Part shown: one piece after another, positions 1-13,213 of the stretch
Layout: each line of letters begins with the position of its first letter
How positions within the stretch are numbered: the first letter of the stretch is position 1
Source: Gyrodactylus bullatarudis
Taxonomy: Eukaryota; Platyhelminthes; Monogenea; Gyrodactylidea; Gyrodactylidae
Assembly (NCBI GenBank): GCA_012064415.1
Contig: SSNU01000289.1
Span: 62,001 to 126,000, forward strand
Length of the DNA stretch: 64,000 nt
Direction: 5' to 3'
Translations under genes and position numbers: made by a program
Notes under the pieces: generated by a model
Databases searched by the model: none
Seen by the model: only the letters and a program-made list of their open reading frames with translations
What the model was told of the DNA's origin: nothing

Positions 1-1360
1 CCGGAGCATGTTGCACAGCTTCAAAATATGAAGAAAACTAAGGTAACTTTTCAAACAATTTTGTTTGAAAGTTAAAGGGTGGCAAAAGAAGCTTTTCAGG
101 ATCATAAGTTGGAAATCATTATCTGTATGAATTTTTGGTGAAAAAATCATATCAATTGTGTATCCCACCTAAACACCTCAGTATGCTGAGCGGTTCTTTA
201 ATAATTATCATATTCAAAATTTGGATGGATTTTAGAAACAAACATGATTTCTTGTTCTTAGGTGATTAGTTCTTAGCGTGTGCAGGTCCTCTCTCCAGCC
301 CTTGAGTTGTGCGAACCATATTGCTAGTTTAGATCTTTCTGGTTTTGTGATCTTAGCGACAATGTTTTTCAAAAGATCCATCTCTTTACTGGTCGGTGTT
401 TATTGAGAGGAGTATGTTCTGAAAATCAGAAAGTAATAACATTATTAATTTCACAGAGCAAAAATCAGTTAAATGCGAGAAAACGAATTTTAGCTTTAAA
501 ACAAACATTCAGATCAATAAAACAGAAAGTTTTTGAGCAATCCACAAGCAATTTCACATCCAAATGAAAAGAATATGATTACATATATGATGTATTACAG
601 AAAAGAAGTAAAAAGAGAAGGTATGTTTATTTGCATACACATATTTATGTATGTATATGAAAAGAATAGACTTTATTATTTCTCATTACACTTATCTTGA
701 TCATAACTTCAATAAATGTGTATCTTGAAGATTTTATAATAGAATATCCATAAAAGTATCAATATAAGAATCAAGTATGAAATTAACTAATAATGGAACG
801 AAGAATCACCGATGATGATATTAGAAGACTGTATTGAGAAGGTTAAAAATCCAATCGAATTAGCTTTAAAAAATAAACTGGCCAATCAGTGAGGAGATAA
901 ATAATTTCATTGAAACAAACTCTAAAAATACAACTTTTATTCAACATTTTTACTAGTAATAGTAATCATCAATGAAAATAGTAAAGGATGACAAATTAAT
1001 GATGGATGAAATAATAAATCAAAGTGCTCGATTATACTATCAAGGATACATAGCATGAATTTCATTCTTTTTGAAACGGGAAGGTCACAGAAGATGAGGG
1101 GAGGTCATGTTGTTTGATAAAAAAATATTCTTGGCATATACATTAATATATATACTTTTTGTGTACTATAATAACTAATAATAATAATACGTAACATTAT
1201 AATGGTTTTTGATAAATTGTAAGATGGAAAAAGGGTCTTGTAATAGGATAATAAGTACATGAGAGCAATAAAACTTTATACATGTCATTAAATGGATGCT
1301 AATACAGTTGGGGAATCTCGATTTGGTTAGTTTGGTTAAAAATCTTCTCATGAGAATAAA

Positions 1361-1510
1361 GTAGTCGTTTCTAATATGAAGAGGTTGAAAAAGTACACAT
1401 TTGGAAGAGAAAAGACACAACTGGGTTAATTTGAATCCTAATACAATACAGTATTAGTAATAATAATTGAATTGTAATAATAATCAAGAGTTGTGTGTGT
1501 GTGTTCTTTG
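1361..1510. repeat. 150-bp direct repeat, copy 1
   Basis: This stretch starts at AGTAGTCGTTTCTAATATG and ends with a short TG microsatellite followed by TTCTTTG. It recurs in the same orientation at 2060-2209 with only a few differences, for example AAAAGTACAC here versus ATAAGTATAC there. Sequence on both sides is unrelated, so the repeat is sharply bounded. It has no coding potential and could be a short interspersed element or a local duplication. Confidence 0.85.
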
Positions 1511-2059
1511 ATCATTTTCACATGATGAATGTTAATGTAGTTTGGTTAGCTATAACAACATCTCTCTTTCTCTACAACAGGCTGAGGGGATAACGGGCGG
1601 GAAAATGAATGTGTATTCTTGTATGCATGTCATTCGGAGGATAGACAGGTAGTTTATTCTAGTATCATACTAAACTTGAGTTTGTTCACTGAAGAAGCAT
1701 TGGTGGGTGGTGGGGGTTGTATTACTTCCGATCGACGTACAATATTTGATGTAACACTGTAAAAAGTTTAAATTAGATGCAAGAATATTCAATTCTATGT
1801 ACAATGTAGGAAAGTTAGGTTGAGTAGGAATTTGTTTCATATGAAAATAAAGAGGTTTTGCTTCGAAAGAAAAGATTAACCCTTCATGTCCCAAATTATT
1901 TGTTTTCATCACAAAAATTGGAAAATATATAAGCTAACCAATTAATAATTATGCTGATTTCGAGTTTGACTTGTTTTATAAAAGTCGACTCATCATTCAA
2001 AGGATAATAGGATTTTTGGTTCTTAAACTAGGTATCTTCAAAACCATGCGATTGCTACA

Positions 2060-2209
2060 GTAGTCGTTTCTAATATGAAGAGGTTGAATAAGTATACATT
2101 TGGAAGAGAAAAGACACAACTGGGTTAATTTGAATCCTAATACAATACAGTATTAGTAATAATAATTGAATTGTAATAATAATCAAGAGTTGTGTGTGTG
2201 TGTTCTTTG
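2060..2209. repeat. 150-bp direct repeat, copy 2
   Basis: Near-identical direct copy of 1361-1510, 699 bp away. The internal (TG)n tract and the block TAGTAATAATAATTGAATTG are retained in both copies. Confidence 0.85.
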
Positions 2210-3954
2210 CTATCTTTATACATAATCTTGTTGCTCAATAAATAAAAACCGATAAATTTGGGTCGAATAAAAGATGTGCATATCAGAAGGTTGATTTCTT
2301 CAGAGTATTAATGATCTTCAAGTGATAAATTAAAAACTTTTTTCAACTCTTATCCGTGGTGCGGAATATTTTTCTTTCATGTGAAGGTAGAATAAATAGT
2401 TTATTCTTGATTACATACTCTTTCCAATATAATAATTGTCTTATTCATTTCAAATTTATAATTATAATTATAATAGAGAGAAATTTCAATGTGATTACAA
2501 TGACGTAAATAGATGAAAATTTGAGAGATTTCATCAATTAATGAATCACGTTAAGCAAATTTTTTTGTTAATCGAAATAGAGAGAGGGGGTTGTATAAGA
2601 ATATTCAGTAACAAAATTAATAGCTATAGTTGATACGAAGATTAGACTAGAGCCGATTTTTCTAATTTTTCTATGAATTCTAAGCATTTTTCTCCATTTA
2701 TGTTTGATAATTCTGAATTTTTCAAATAACCGCTCAATTTTCAATGAATTCTTACTACTTAATCACTTAGAAAGAATCAAATGATTTTCCAATAAATTTT
2801 GCATAAAAATAGTGATCTTATCATGAAGTGGAGCACCAAGATTCTATTAGTTTTTCTATGATGTCTGTTGAAAATGATAGGAAATATGGGCATTTCCATA
2901 GCATGGAGAATATGTAAAAAATCATCTGAAAATTTAATCCTATGAGAAGAGTAAGTACTCTCGTTAGATGTTCAGAGCCTAATGAGTCTATTCTTTGTCA
3001 ATTTTTTCCATCTGTAACTCAAACAAGATTATTCATATTCAGGCCAAGTACAGGAATAAAATCAATTTTAAAAAGAGAAATTCAAACTCAAAGCTTTATC
3101 ATTCTCGACTCATAAGATTCCCAATTTTATAATGAAAATACATTAAGTACATTGAGTAAGAGTTTATTATTGACTAGCCCAAGGGATCAATAAGAAAAGT
3201 CTAAGAATACTCTGAAGAAAAAGGCGTCTATTTTAAAATAAGTTTATCGATCAATAAATAGACTTGATTGACAAATCTATCATGGGAAACGAAAAAACCT
3301 ATAGCCAGATTATAATCTGTAATTAGGTTTAAAATTGAAGAGATCTGCAATTAGAGTTTATAAACATTAGTCTGTAAGACTCGGGAAAGGTAAGCTGGAA
3401 ATTAGTGAAAATAGCTTTGCCTAATGAAATAATAAATTTATCCCAGAGAGAGTTTAGAGTTGAGAAAGTGGTTGTTTTGACCTTTTGATGGCCCAGTTCT
3501 CAAGCGAATCACATATCTGACAGTTTGTCAAAAATCTTCCATATCAAAATATTCAGATATATTGATGCTTTTCAATTTTAGAAAAATCTGCAAAAAGTTC
3601 AAACAAAAAGGATGATTAATTAGTCTTCTAATGGTACCAGCTTTTTTTGAACGCATTCTAGTTTTGAAGACTAAAGTTGGAGTCCCATTACTTAAAACTA
3701 ATAATTATCGATGGACTTGAATTTTTTTCACACTAAACTAATACATTTTCATTAAATGTTCCTTTTATTGATCTTATTCTAAAGAAAGAAAGAATTAGAG
3801 CTTGCTCGTAATCGATCAATTTAGTATTAGATTTGGAAATGAAGCCCATCGATATAAAAGTTGGAAATCTTTTGAGCAGAATATTGACATTTTAGTCAAA
3901 TTTCGATCTGGCGCCAGATTATCCATATTTTTTAAACATTAATTTGTAGTACGG

Positions 3955-4715
3955 GTAAAAGTCCTGTAAAGTAAGAAGAGATCGTCGTATATATAGGGCT
4001 GATTTGGGTTGAATATTATTAGTCGATTGAATTGACTAATGAGAATCGAGGAAAACTCGTGGGAGATAAGATCTGATCGAGGGGAATATCATAACAAGAT
4101 GACACTTGCAGATTGCGTAGAGCTGCTGTTGCTATCTTGGATAGTATCGGGCCAGACGTAATCGTTAAATGTTGGGAGGAAACTGGACTGATAGAATCAA
4201 CAAGCCAGAAAAACATTGGACTGAAAACGAACGACAAGAATGGAGATGGACATTCTGTTAAATTATTTTCAATTAAGAGGTCTTAGAGGCTCTATTAAAT
4301 AAATTAGACTTTTGTACTGCTAATCCAATTCTAAACTCATCGGTTTAATTAAATATAATTTGATTCAATTAAAAACTCTTTGCGAATTTGATTATGAGCT
4401 TTCTATACTTTTCAACTCAAGATTCTGTCAAATAAAAATTTTTCTTATTTCATTTATATGAATCGCATGAGCTTATAGAGGAAGATGAGATCAGTTTGTT
4501 TGAATAAATTGAAAATAAATAAATCTCATTTCTTATGTAGTTTTAATAGCTTAGATTGAATCAGGGTGAACAATAGCGAGATATTCTCCCACGAGCATTC
4601 CTCGATTCTCATTGGTCCATGGGATCAACCAATAATATTCAACCCAAATTAGCACTGTGTATATTAGGATCTATCCCCTTTTAATTTATCTCTTCTCACT
4701 TTACAGGACTTTTAC
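3955..4715. repeat. Inverted-repeat (fold-back) element of about 760 bp
   Basis: The left end GGTAAAAGTCCTGTAAAG is matched by the reverse complement CTTTACAGGACTTTTACC at the right end. Further inward, TTTGGGTTGAATATTATT (near 4005) pairs with AATAATATTCAACCCAAA (near 4645), and TGAGAATCGAGGAA (near 4040) pairs with TTCCTCGATTCTCA (near 4595). Arms are about 130-150 bp with small loops. A possible TA flanks both ends, but I cannot establish a target-site duplication. There is no transposase, so this is probably a non-autonomous DNA transposon. Confidence 0.75.
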
Positions 4716-5469
4716 CTAAATCAGATCCAAAGATTATTAACTCATTATCGTGTTGAATCTCGTGTTCTTGGCTATTTTTTTAATTCTTGAATATTAGGGA
4801 AATTTTGGTATCTCTCTCAACTCTCACTCGGACCTCTTTACTCTCGGTCCCAGGTTCAAACCCTCCCACACCGGGCACATTAAACACTCTTTCTCTGTTC
4901 TCTTATTAGCACAATCATTAACCTTTATAATTCTGTATATAAATAAAAATGTTCGATTTCAAAAAAAAGGAATACTCAAGTTCTTGATAGAAAAATCAAG
5001 ATTTATTTTAAATCATAGATTCCCAACTTCACCACAACTGACTCTATACATCAGTTTAAAGCACAGAAAATTCCCATTATTGGGATATGATACTCTTCCC
5101 AAATGCTTCGCATCAATATCAAAAATTTTCTTGTATAACATTTTTATTGACTGGATTGGTTGCTATTCAAAATGAGAGCGTAATTATATTCTACAAAAGG
5201 GGGTAGTAGTTTTGAGTTGGGAACAGAAATCTCCACACAATGCAAACACACATGATGTCAAGTTAATGTAGGAAGAGTTTACATGCAAAGGGAAATCCAC
5301 AGGATAGTGGATACAGATGCTAAGCATATTCAAAGTTAATCATTTCTAATACAGTAGTAGTTAGGGGAGTTCATTTTGACATTACTCAAAAATTCAATAG
5401 ACAACTCAAGGCAAGAGATGGAGAAATTAACCCTTCATGTCCCAAATAGTAATGATAATAAAAGAACGA
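4716..5469. other. No gene seen; tRNA-like 3' half near 4848
   Basis: Nothing here looks coding. At about 4846-4880 the plus strand reads GGTCCCAGGTTCAAACCC followed by TCCCACACCGGGCA. This resembles the T-arm (internal B box) and acceptor end of a tRNA or tRNA-derived SINE. No A box or complete cloverleaf is visible upstream, so it is at most a fragment. Confidence 0.3.
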
Positions 5470-5740
5470 CTAAATTTTTGATCGATAACTTCTGAACCGA
5501 ATATAATTCAAAAAAGATACGCCACTGATCCAAAACTGAGCAAGCACAATTGCCCCCACAACTACCAGGGTAACAAAAAATCCAATCTCAACATTAGTTG
5601 ATAAACAATCCCAAAATAGTTGTGATGAAACATACAAACCAGCAACCATGGTCCCCCAGCATGACAACCAGCTTACAGACGTAGGAATCTGTAGAACTGG
5701 TTTCTTTTCATCAAGGAAAAGAAACGCATCAATATCACCC
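5470..5740 (-). CDS. Terminal exon of an unrecognised membrane protein
   Basis: On the minus strand a strong acceptor (pyrimidine tract, then AATGCAG) at 5741 opens a 90-codon frame ending in TAG at 5470. It starts with a soluble stretch (GDIDAFLFLDEKKP) and continues into two hydrophobic segments, around SWLSCWGTMVAGLYVSSQLF and GFFVTLVVVGAIVLAQFW. It ends with a basic tail, RFRSYRSKI. The acceptor implies upstream phase 2 and a preceding exon at higher coordinates that I could not find. Composition and the clean stop suggest a real terminal exon of a multi-pass protein. I do not recognise the family. It could also be a decayed fragment. Confidence 0.45.
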
Positions 5741-8700
5741 CTGCATTAAAAATGAAAACAGAGGAAAAAGATCCCGACCAACAATAAAAACATGCATGGG
5801 GAACACACTTCAATTCTTTTGGAAAATCAGAGATGAAGGAAAGCGATTGGTCAGAATTGAGCAGTATACTTTATTCATTGATAATTATGTATAAATATTA
5901 AATTTCGATGTAAGGCTTGATGAGAACCAACGAAAATAAAAGCTTTTATTCATCTTAACTCGTCGTTCTACTAACCAGCATGACTAACAGTCAGCAACAA
6001 ACAAACATTTTCTAAGAAAAAAGCCACCATATGACCAGAAAAAATAATTGCGTTAAGATGAAAGTAGATTTGTGATCAGCGTATTAAAAGATTAAATTTA
6101 ATTCAAAATACTTATCACTTGGCCTAAGTTTTTTAACATCAAGTTTAACTTTAGAAAATGAAAGTTGCGAATGAAAATCTTACAAATTCTTAATGAAAGA
6201 GGTAAATCAGTTTTTTTCTGGCTTCTGATAGCATCCTTTTCTTAGGGCCCTAAGAAAGGCCACACTCATTTTTCATTCACCGTATAACGATTTTAATTAG
6301 GGATAGATTTTTCAATTCTAATATCTTCAATTAGATTTTCCCTGGGTGAAAATGTGGTTCAAAATGAATATTTGTTTCGAATTATATCAATTTTTCTCCA
6401 AAATAATCTTCTATTGAAGTGGCAGCGTTAGTGTCTAAGTTCCCTTGTTAGTAAAGAATCTCTCAAATTTGATCTTATTATTACTTTCAAGTAGTCATCG
6501 AAGATTTAGAGGTATTTAATAGAAATGATTGATCCGTGAAACTTATTTTACTATATTGAAAATTATTAGGAGAAAAATATTTTAGCTTCTATCATGAGAA
6601 AAATAGCCAAAATTAAATTCAGCAAATTTTTCGTCACGTTTATTTTAATACAAAATCATTGTTTCTATTGCAACCAGTTCATGAATAGATTATGGACCAT
6701 ATGTTTGACACATAATTCGATTTCCCCTGAAGAGCCCATTCAGATTCTAACCCAGGCTAGAAATCGAAAATTTGCAAAATCTATCTCTATTAATCATAAT
6801 ACGTACAAGTAGCATTGAGATATAAAAATATTTTGGAGTCGTTTATTTTGACGAAACAATTTGACTGATAATTTTTGCTAAAATTAACCTGTAGAAAGAA
6901 AAATCTTTTACTTTTTTACTGTGAAATATATATTAAGCCTTGAACTAGTCCTTTTGATGAATCTGATTCGGGAGAGTTTTGTTGGATTTCAATAAAGTTA
7001 CATAGTCCTACTAATCTGACTCCTTTTACTACTCAATGATTCTTTTTGGTAAAAAACTTTTCGAATAAATCAATAAAACTATTATTTTGCTTCTCTATTT
7101 ATAGAAGAACATGAATGAGAGAGAAGAATAAATAAGCCAAGTGAATAAATAAAACCTTTTCTTGAAAGTAGCTTGTTGAGTGTCATTTCCTCTGTATGGA
7201 AAATTATTAAAATAGCAAAATATAGAATGAGATGTTGAATATCTTCTTTCAATCTAGAGAATTGAATTTCTAGCCGATGAATAGAGAGGTGAATATTGAG
7301 AAGATAATGCCAGAGAACCTAGATTACATATTTCATTCATTACATGACTGGGTAGACGAGATATGTTCTTTTTTATATAGTAAAACAATGTGTACATTAA
7401 AAAGTCCGTAATTCAATTCGTCAACATTTTTCCCCTCAAAGTTCCTGCTATGTTTTTGTATAAGCTATTCAAGCATTTATGAAATAAAGGTATGATCAAA
7501 CAGTCATGAACCAAAGAATAGAAAAGTCTATCTGTAACTAGACAGATAGTATTTTTGTTGCTGAATGAAATTTCGCCTCTATTATCTCACCATTCAAAAA
7601 ATATCAAGCAATCTCTTAGACTATTGAACAACTTGACAAGACTGAGCACTTTGTAATTAATAAAATTGAATTCCTGAAAGCTACTCCTAACCCTCAATAA
7701 CTATAACTTGTAAGGAGAAAGTGGTCAAGTCTAATGAGATGAGATGATATTCCTAACAAATCAAGATACTTTTCTAGTAGAACTCAATCAACTTTGTTTA
7801 GATTAGAGGTAACCGAGAAATTTCATCAACCAAATGATTCTCAATCGTATAACTGAAGATCGATTCTCCTAATGATGATGATTGCATAAACACACGCACA
7901 AAATTTATAGATTTGTGTGAATTCGGTCTAGCAGAAATGAAATATATAAATTTTTATCGAATCGAAGCTACTCGTATGATAAAAGTTATTTCTATTACTG
8001 TCAAATACTGAAAAAATAAGATTATTTTGATTACAGTGTAAAGGTATCTATAAAATTAGTTTCATGATAGAATAATATTTTGCTGACTGAGATACGTGCC
8101 AGAACGAGAGAAAGTTTAAAAGTAATTATTGGGGAAAAAAAGCTTTATATATTTATCGGTTATTAACCTTTCAGAGACGATAAGAAAACCAATCAAGAGA
8201 AAGAATCTTAATTATTATAAAATGATTCTATTAAATTTTCCATCTACTATTTAGTAGTAGGTAACTAAATTTCAATAAAATTTAAGTTCAGGTATCTCTA
8301 GCGTAGATAATAGAATATATTATTTGATATTTCAAGGACTTGAGAAAGGATTTGCAATTTATTATTAAAAAAAGTAGATTTAACTGGAATATAAAAAACC
8401 TTTTTCCAAAGTTGGTCAGATTTTATCACATTATCGAATAATTTTATCTAAAGTCGGTATGTGATCTGGAGAAAAACCGATGAGAATAAAGCTCCTTACT
8501 CCTTTGTTCTTAACACTAACATCGCTTCTAGCAAGTTCAAGATATTTTTGTGAAAATCAAGCAAGTCCTTTGATGACAATAATTGATTTGCCAATGTAGT
8601 TGGCGACTAAATTGAATACTTGGTCTATTAGAAATAATACTATTTTGAATGTAGTGAACTATAACAGCAGTATTACTGCTGCAGTAATATTTATTTAAAA

Positions 8701-9218
8701 GAGCTGAGAAAATATGTTGTACCTGTTTTATTTTGAGCAAGAATCGATATTTTTAAAATTGTATTCAAGACCAAAAAAATTAGGCTAGAAAATTTCAAGA
8801 CCTTGCGATGAAAATAGACCGATTTAAGACTTTATAACATTGATCCAAATCAAGAAAATTTTTAGAGGATTCCTTGCATGAAACAGTCTCTTGGAAAAAA
8901 TAGATTTTTAAGACTTTTCGAGGCCTTAGTCATGCTCGATTAAACATTTTCATCATATCGTTTGTATCCAAAACAAAAAACTGAGAAATAGGAATAGTTG
9001 GCCAAAAAAGAATCGGATATACATTCTAAACCAATACCAAATACATTACATATATCAAATTTTTTCTTTTATTCCATCCATAGGACTCAAAGAGGGTTTC
9101 TGTTCAAGGAATTATTGGATGTTTTTCAATTTAAATTTCCAAATTTATTCAAAAAGATGATTTATTTGATAATTATTGAAACCCAAAAATTATGATTGGT
9201 TTTAATTTGCAATACCCT
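5741..9218. other. No gene seen; possibly intron or upstream of the 5.5-kb exon
   Basis: About 3.5 kb of AT-rich sequence. Short open frames (for example 6594-6812 plus and 8537-8740 minus) are low in complexity with no splice context or family resemblance. If the exon at 5470-5740 is genuine, its upstream exons should lie here or beyond, but I cannot support any one of them. Confidence 0.4.
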
Positions 9219-10151
9219 TATACCTTTTCAAAGTGCATGGTGGAGAAAGGTGTAAGTTGAAATTTTTCTTTGTGATGGTTTGAAAATACTATCTGAATGG
9301 ACGTAGTAAATTGCATTTAAATATAGTGAAGTGAAAATCTATTTGAAATAGAGCTTAACCAAAGTTGTTATTCATTCACAAAATTGTCATAGTAAAGAGG
9401 AATAGAGATAATTCAATGTGATTGTATGAAAATTCTCATATATCCCTTTTTCGCATACAAATGGAATAATGGGTGTTCGGTCCAACTTAAGTTTAGCCGA
9501 ATAATGTCTCTCTTTTATCTATGTGCTATTTCTTCAAGAATTTGCATTCGAAGCTCGGTGATCGAAATTCCATTCGGCTCTCGTCTGAACTGGACAATCC
9601 TCCACTCTATTACAATAAATAATTTCCGTTTAACTCCAGATTTAGAGACGCTCTGAGCCTTTTCAATCAGTTTAACAAGGAAAGAATAAGAAGCGAGTCT
9701 CAAAATTCTAACCACTTGAGAGTTGAATTTTTCAATCTGATTATAAACTGGTGCATTATCACTGATAATTTAGCACAGATTATCGTTATTCGCATAAGTC
9801 CATTTTTGTCTTTTCAAATTTTTATTGTCTTCCAAATCCATATACTAAAGATGATTTTTTGTTTTGAGATCAAGTATCGCGTTCGCTGTCATTGCTCAAT
9901 GAAGATATTATTCCATTTGTATGCGAAAAAGCGATATGTATTAGAACTTTAAGATGGTAAAATAACTTAGTATTTTCATACAATCACATAACAACTTTGC
10001 TTAAGTTCTATTCCAAATAGATTTTTCACTTCACTATATTTAGATGCAATTTACTACGTCCATTCAGATAGTATTTTCAAACCATCACAAAGAAATATTT
10101 TAACTTACACTTAGAATTACCTTTCTCCAACATGGTCTTTGAAAAGGTATA
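9219..10151. repeat. Long fold-back element, about 930 bp
   Basis: The left arm starts TATACCTTTTCAAAG and the right arm ends CTTTGAAAAGGTATA. The arms stay complementary for about 200 bp, for example TTTGTGATGGTTTGAAAATA near 9280 against TATTTTCAAACCATCACAAA near 10080, and TTCGCATACAAATGGAATAA near 9448 against the reverse near 9910. The centre holds overlapping short frames (9515-9715 minus, 9426-9656 plus) of unknown origin. No target-site duplication is obvious. Likely a non-autonomous inverted-repeat transposon. Confidence 0.8.
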
Positions 10152-11709
10152 GTTTGGAATATTTTCAATCTAAGGAAATTAATAACAAGGAGATAATCAG
10201 TGTCCGTAGTGAAAGAATCAAGAGTTTAACAGAAAAAGAAGTCAGATTGATTTTTATCCCATTAAAATTTACAAATGGACAGTCGAAAAAGATCGAATGT
10301 CATGATGAAGAATTATGTTAAAGATTTGAATTATTTATATCACATTGTTAAGATATTTAAAGTTTATTGTGGAATGCAGGCAGAGAAAATGACAAATCCC
10401 AGATCGTTAAATATCGGAAACACATGATGACGAGAGAACGAGACGGGACAATAAGAAGAAGAAAGGGGGATGGAGCATCTCGATTTTATAAGGATGTGCA
10501 AAATTTCATTCGATAACTTTTTTCCTCAAGATTAATTTACTAGTTTCTTGAGTTGTTCAGAGAAAAAGAACAAAAATCCAAAATTATTCTATTCTAGGAT
10601 ATGTTTTTCAAAAACAGTTTTGACTTTGGTTATTCTTATCTGTTGTAGAGAGATATTTTTCAAAAAAGAGTCAGAAAGAAAATTATTTTTTAAGTCTAAT
10701 AATGTAATAAGCCGATAAACTGTTGTAATGGTTTTAATTTGTTTTGACTAAAGATTGGATAATTTATTCAATTTTAAAAATGCAAAAGAAACCCCTAGTT
10801 TCAAAGTTAAAAATTTTCAATGAGGCTAGTTGCTCTTAACTTCGATGGCCAAATTTCTAGTTTTGTCTAATTTCAATCCCAAATATTATTATTAAATCGC
10901 TTAAAATCTGAGCTAAAACTTTGAATAGAAAAATTGTTGCTTTTTTGAACTACAAGAAATTCTAAAAACTTCAAAATAATTTTTTTCTGTCTTTTAAGTC
11001 TCTGGCTTTAAGCTTAATTAACCAGATTCCTCTCATCTTATGATCCTGATAACTTTCCAGAAGCAAAAATCAATTATTTAACATTCATAGATCAATAAGA
11101 CTAAGCTTTTATCCATGTCAGAATAAATGATAAATTAAATCTTTTAGTGCCACCAGTCAAAAGGCTAAATGAAATTTGTAGAAAGGTTAAAAAATCATCA
11201 AATCCTGAATTGTTTACAACTCGTAGTTAGCATTTAGTTGCATTTTCAAGTCAAAGTCAAAATACTATCCAATCAGAAGAACTTGATTAGAAGAAGAATT
11301 CAATTTTTCTTTTGTGTTAGAGTTTCCAGGGAACTTTTAGTGGAAATAATTAAATTTCTCCATATAACATTAGGATATATTTGATAATATGATAAGAGAG
11401 GAATGTAACTGAAAAAAAATGAAAAAATCGATCATTCCAACCAGGCATTAGATCAGAGGGGAGTATGCTCAAAAGAATTAATTATTTCTCTATTGTATAT
11501 ATTCGCTGAAGACAGTATACGACAATAGGAGAGGGGGAAACTATTCAAACATGTAACTGACAAGAATCCAAAGCTCCTCCAGACATAGCCTCTTCAATTC
11601 AAAACATTTATCAACATGAAAAGAGGAAGCTTTAATTTCTTATCTAAAAATCCATATTTAAGATACGCTGAGAGGATAGCTAAATTGGTAATAATTTATT
11701 AATTAAAAA
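10152..11709. other. No gene seen
   Basis: AT-rich spacer. The 60-codon frame at 10139-10321 starts inside the right arm of the fold-back element and has no recognisable domain. Nothing else is supportable. Confidence 0.4.
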
Positions 11710-11965
11710 TTAAACCATTTTACGAATTTTGAAAATGCCCCACTTTTTCAATCATTGAGCTCAGAATTTTATTGTTTTCAAAGATTTTAAGCAATTAGAT
11801 ACTAATATTTCGGAACAAAATTTTGGGTCATTCATGATTTTGGCAAGATTCGATTTTTTCCGAATTTTATCATGGAATTCAAAGAATAAATTTTTTCCTT
11901 ACTATCGCGAGAAAAATGTTGCGTTTAATGTAAAAATAGTAAATTCTTATCTTCATCTCAATTAG
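11710..11965. repeat. Fold-back family 1, degenerate copy
   Basis: This contains diverged blocks of the fold-back family seen intact at 24971-25625: CGAATTTTGAAAATG, CACTTTTTCAA, a TGAGCTC/AATTTT segment and the terminal block GTAAAAATAGTAAATTCT followed by TATCTTCATCTCAATTAG. Only parts of each arm remain. Confidence 0.55.
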
Positions 11966-13213
11966 ATGAAGTGACAACACAAAATTGGTTATATTTTATA
12001 CACAAATGGAGCAGAATCTGATCTAGAGGATAACATTTCAGATGCATTCGCCAAAGTAATTCTGCATATCCATAAAAATGCTCATCTTTACACAAAGTCA
12101 TAAGAGAAAATCAAAATAAGCTCCGATATAATTATTGTTAATTTGCTGATTGAAAAGAAGAGCCAATCAGATCAGACGTGGAAAAAAAGCTTGAATCAAC
12201 TCACTTGTCGATATGGCTTTTTGCGGCAGCGAACTGATGACGTATTAGAAACTGAGATATTATATCTGAGACCTATAAAAAAGAATTGATAATTTTAATG
12301 AAAATAGTTTATCTTTCCGATATAAATTTTATGATTAAACTTTGCAAAAAATACAATCGGAAATATTCAACAATTTCGAGGAAAATTTAATTTTTTTTAA
12401 AATACGACTATAGATAGTAAAACTAAGTGAGTATAGTCAGAGAATAAAAGTTGTCAAATACTTTCTACATGGCCAAGTTGTAATCATAGTATTCTGATAG
12501 AATAGAAAGACTTGGGTTATTGAAATGGAAGCAATATATAGTAGTCTAGTGTATTGCATCTCAACTTGAGATTCTCAAGGGATAACTTGATGCTTTTAGC
12601 TAAACATTAAAATTGATTATTTATGCAGGAGATGTGGTATTTTTGTTGTCATAAAGACTATGAGTTTACATAATAAAGCTGGTTGATATGAACATAAAAA
12701 ATATCAATATTTTCACCAAAAATTCAAGTATGATAAATTCTTTTTGGATTTCAGATCATTTTAACTACTTCTACCATTTCTTTTTAAAAAGTAAGGACAT
12801 TTTTTGAATCTTTTTCAGGTCTTTGATCATCAAAATTCCATTGATTCTCAAGTAGTGAAAATTATCAAGAAATCGAAACTCAATGATAATAAAGTGAATC
12901 ATAAGATAAAATAATTGATTTTCTTGTCTAAGATTGATCCTGAAAAACGTAATTTGACCACTTTTAGATAAATAAAAAATTTTCCCCTGAAAGTTCGAAA
13001 TAAAGGAAATTTAGCGTCAAATCTAAAACATGACCCTATTTTTCTTAAAAATTTTATTTCTTCAAGTGGTAAAACTAGGCAACATGATCTGAAATCCTAA
13101 AATTCTCATTCGAATTCTCGATGTAAAAATAGAGATTATATAAGAGAAAGTCAAATTTTCCAATTCATATTTCTCAAGTTTTATTCAACAAAATAATTTT
13201 AGATACAGTCCCA
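11966..13213. other. No gene seen downstream of PPME1
   Basis: AT-rich sequence with no coding exon that I can support. A CTGATGA...GAAA string near 12233 was considered as a ribozyme core and rejected. Confidence 0.4.

Larger units (their letters stand above)
1..3954. other. AT-rich region without a recognisable gene
   Basis: I see no convincing coding exon on either strand. Open frames here are short, low in complexity and match no family I know. The only clear structure is the 150-bp direct repeat at 1361-1510 and 2060-2209. A 12-bp palindrome, AGATTATAATCT, lies at 3307-3318. The region could be intergenic or belong to a long intron of a gene outside the window. Confidence 0.5.

Noticed and set aside
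4846..4880. Functional tRNA gene
   Set aside because: Only a T-arm/acceptor-like segment is present; no D-arm or anticodon arm can be folded upstream.
12233..12275. CTGATGA followed by GAAA, hammerhead-like
   Set aside because: The spacer is 7 nt, the following stem is offset from the position required next to GAA, and stem I strands do not pair.
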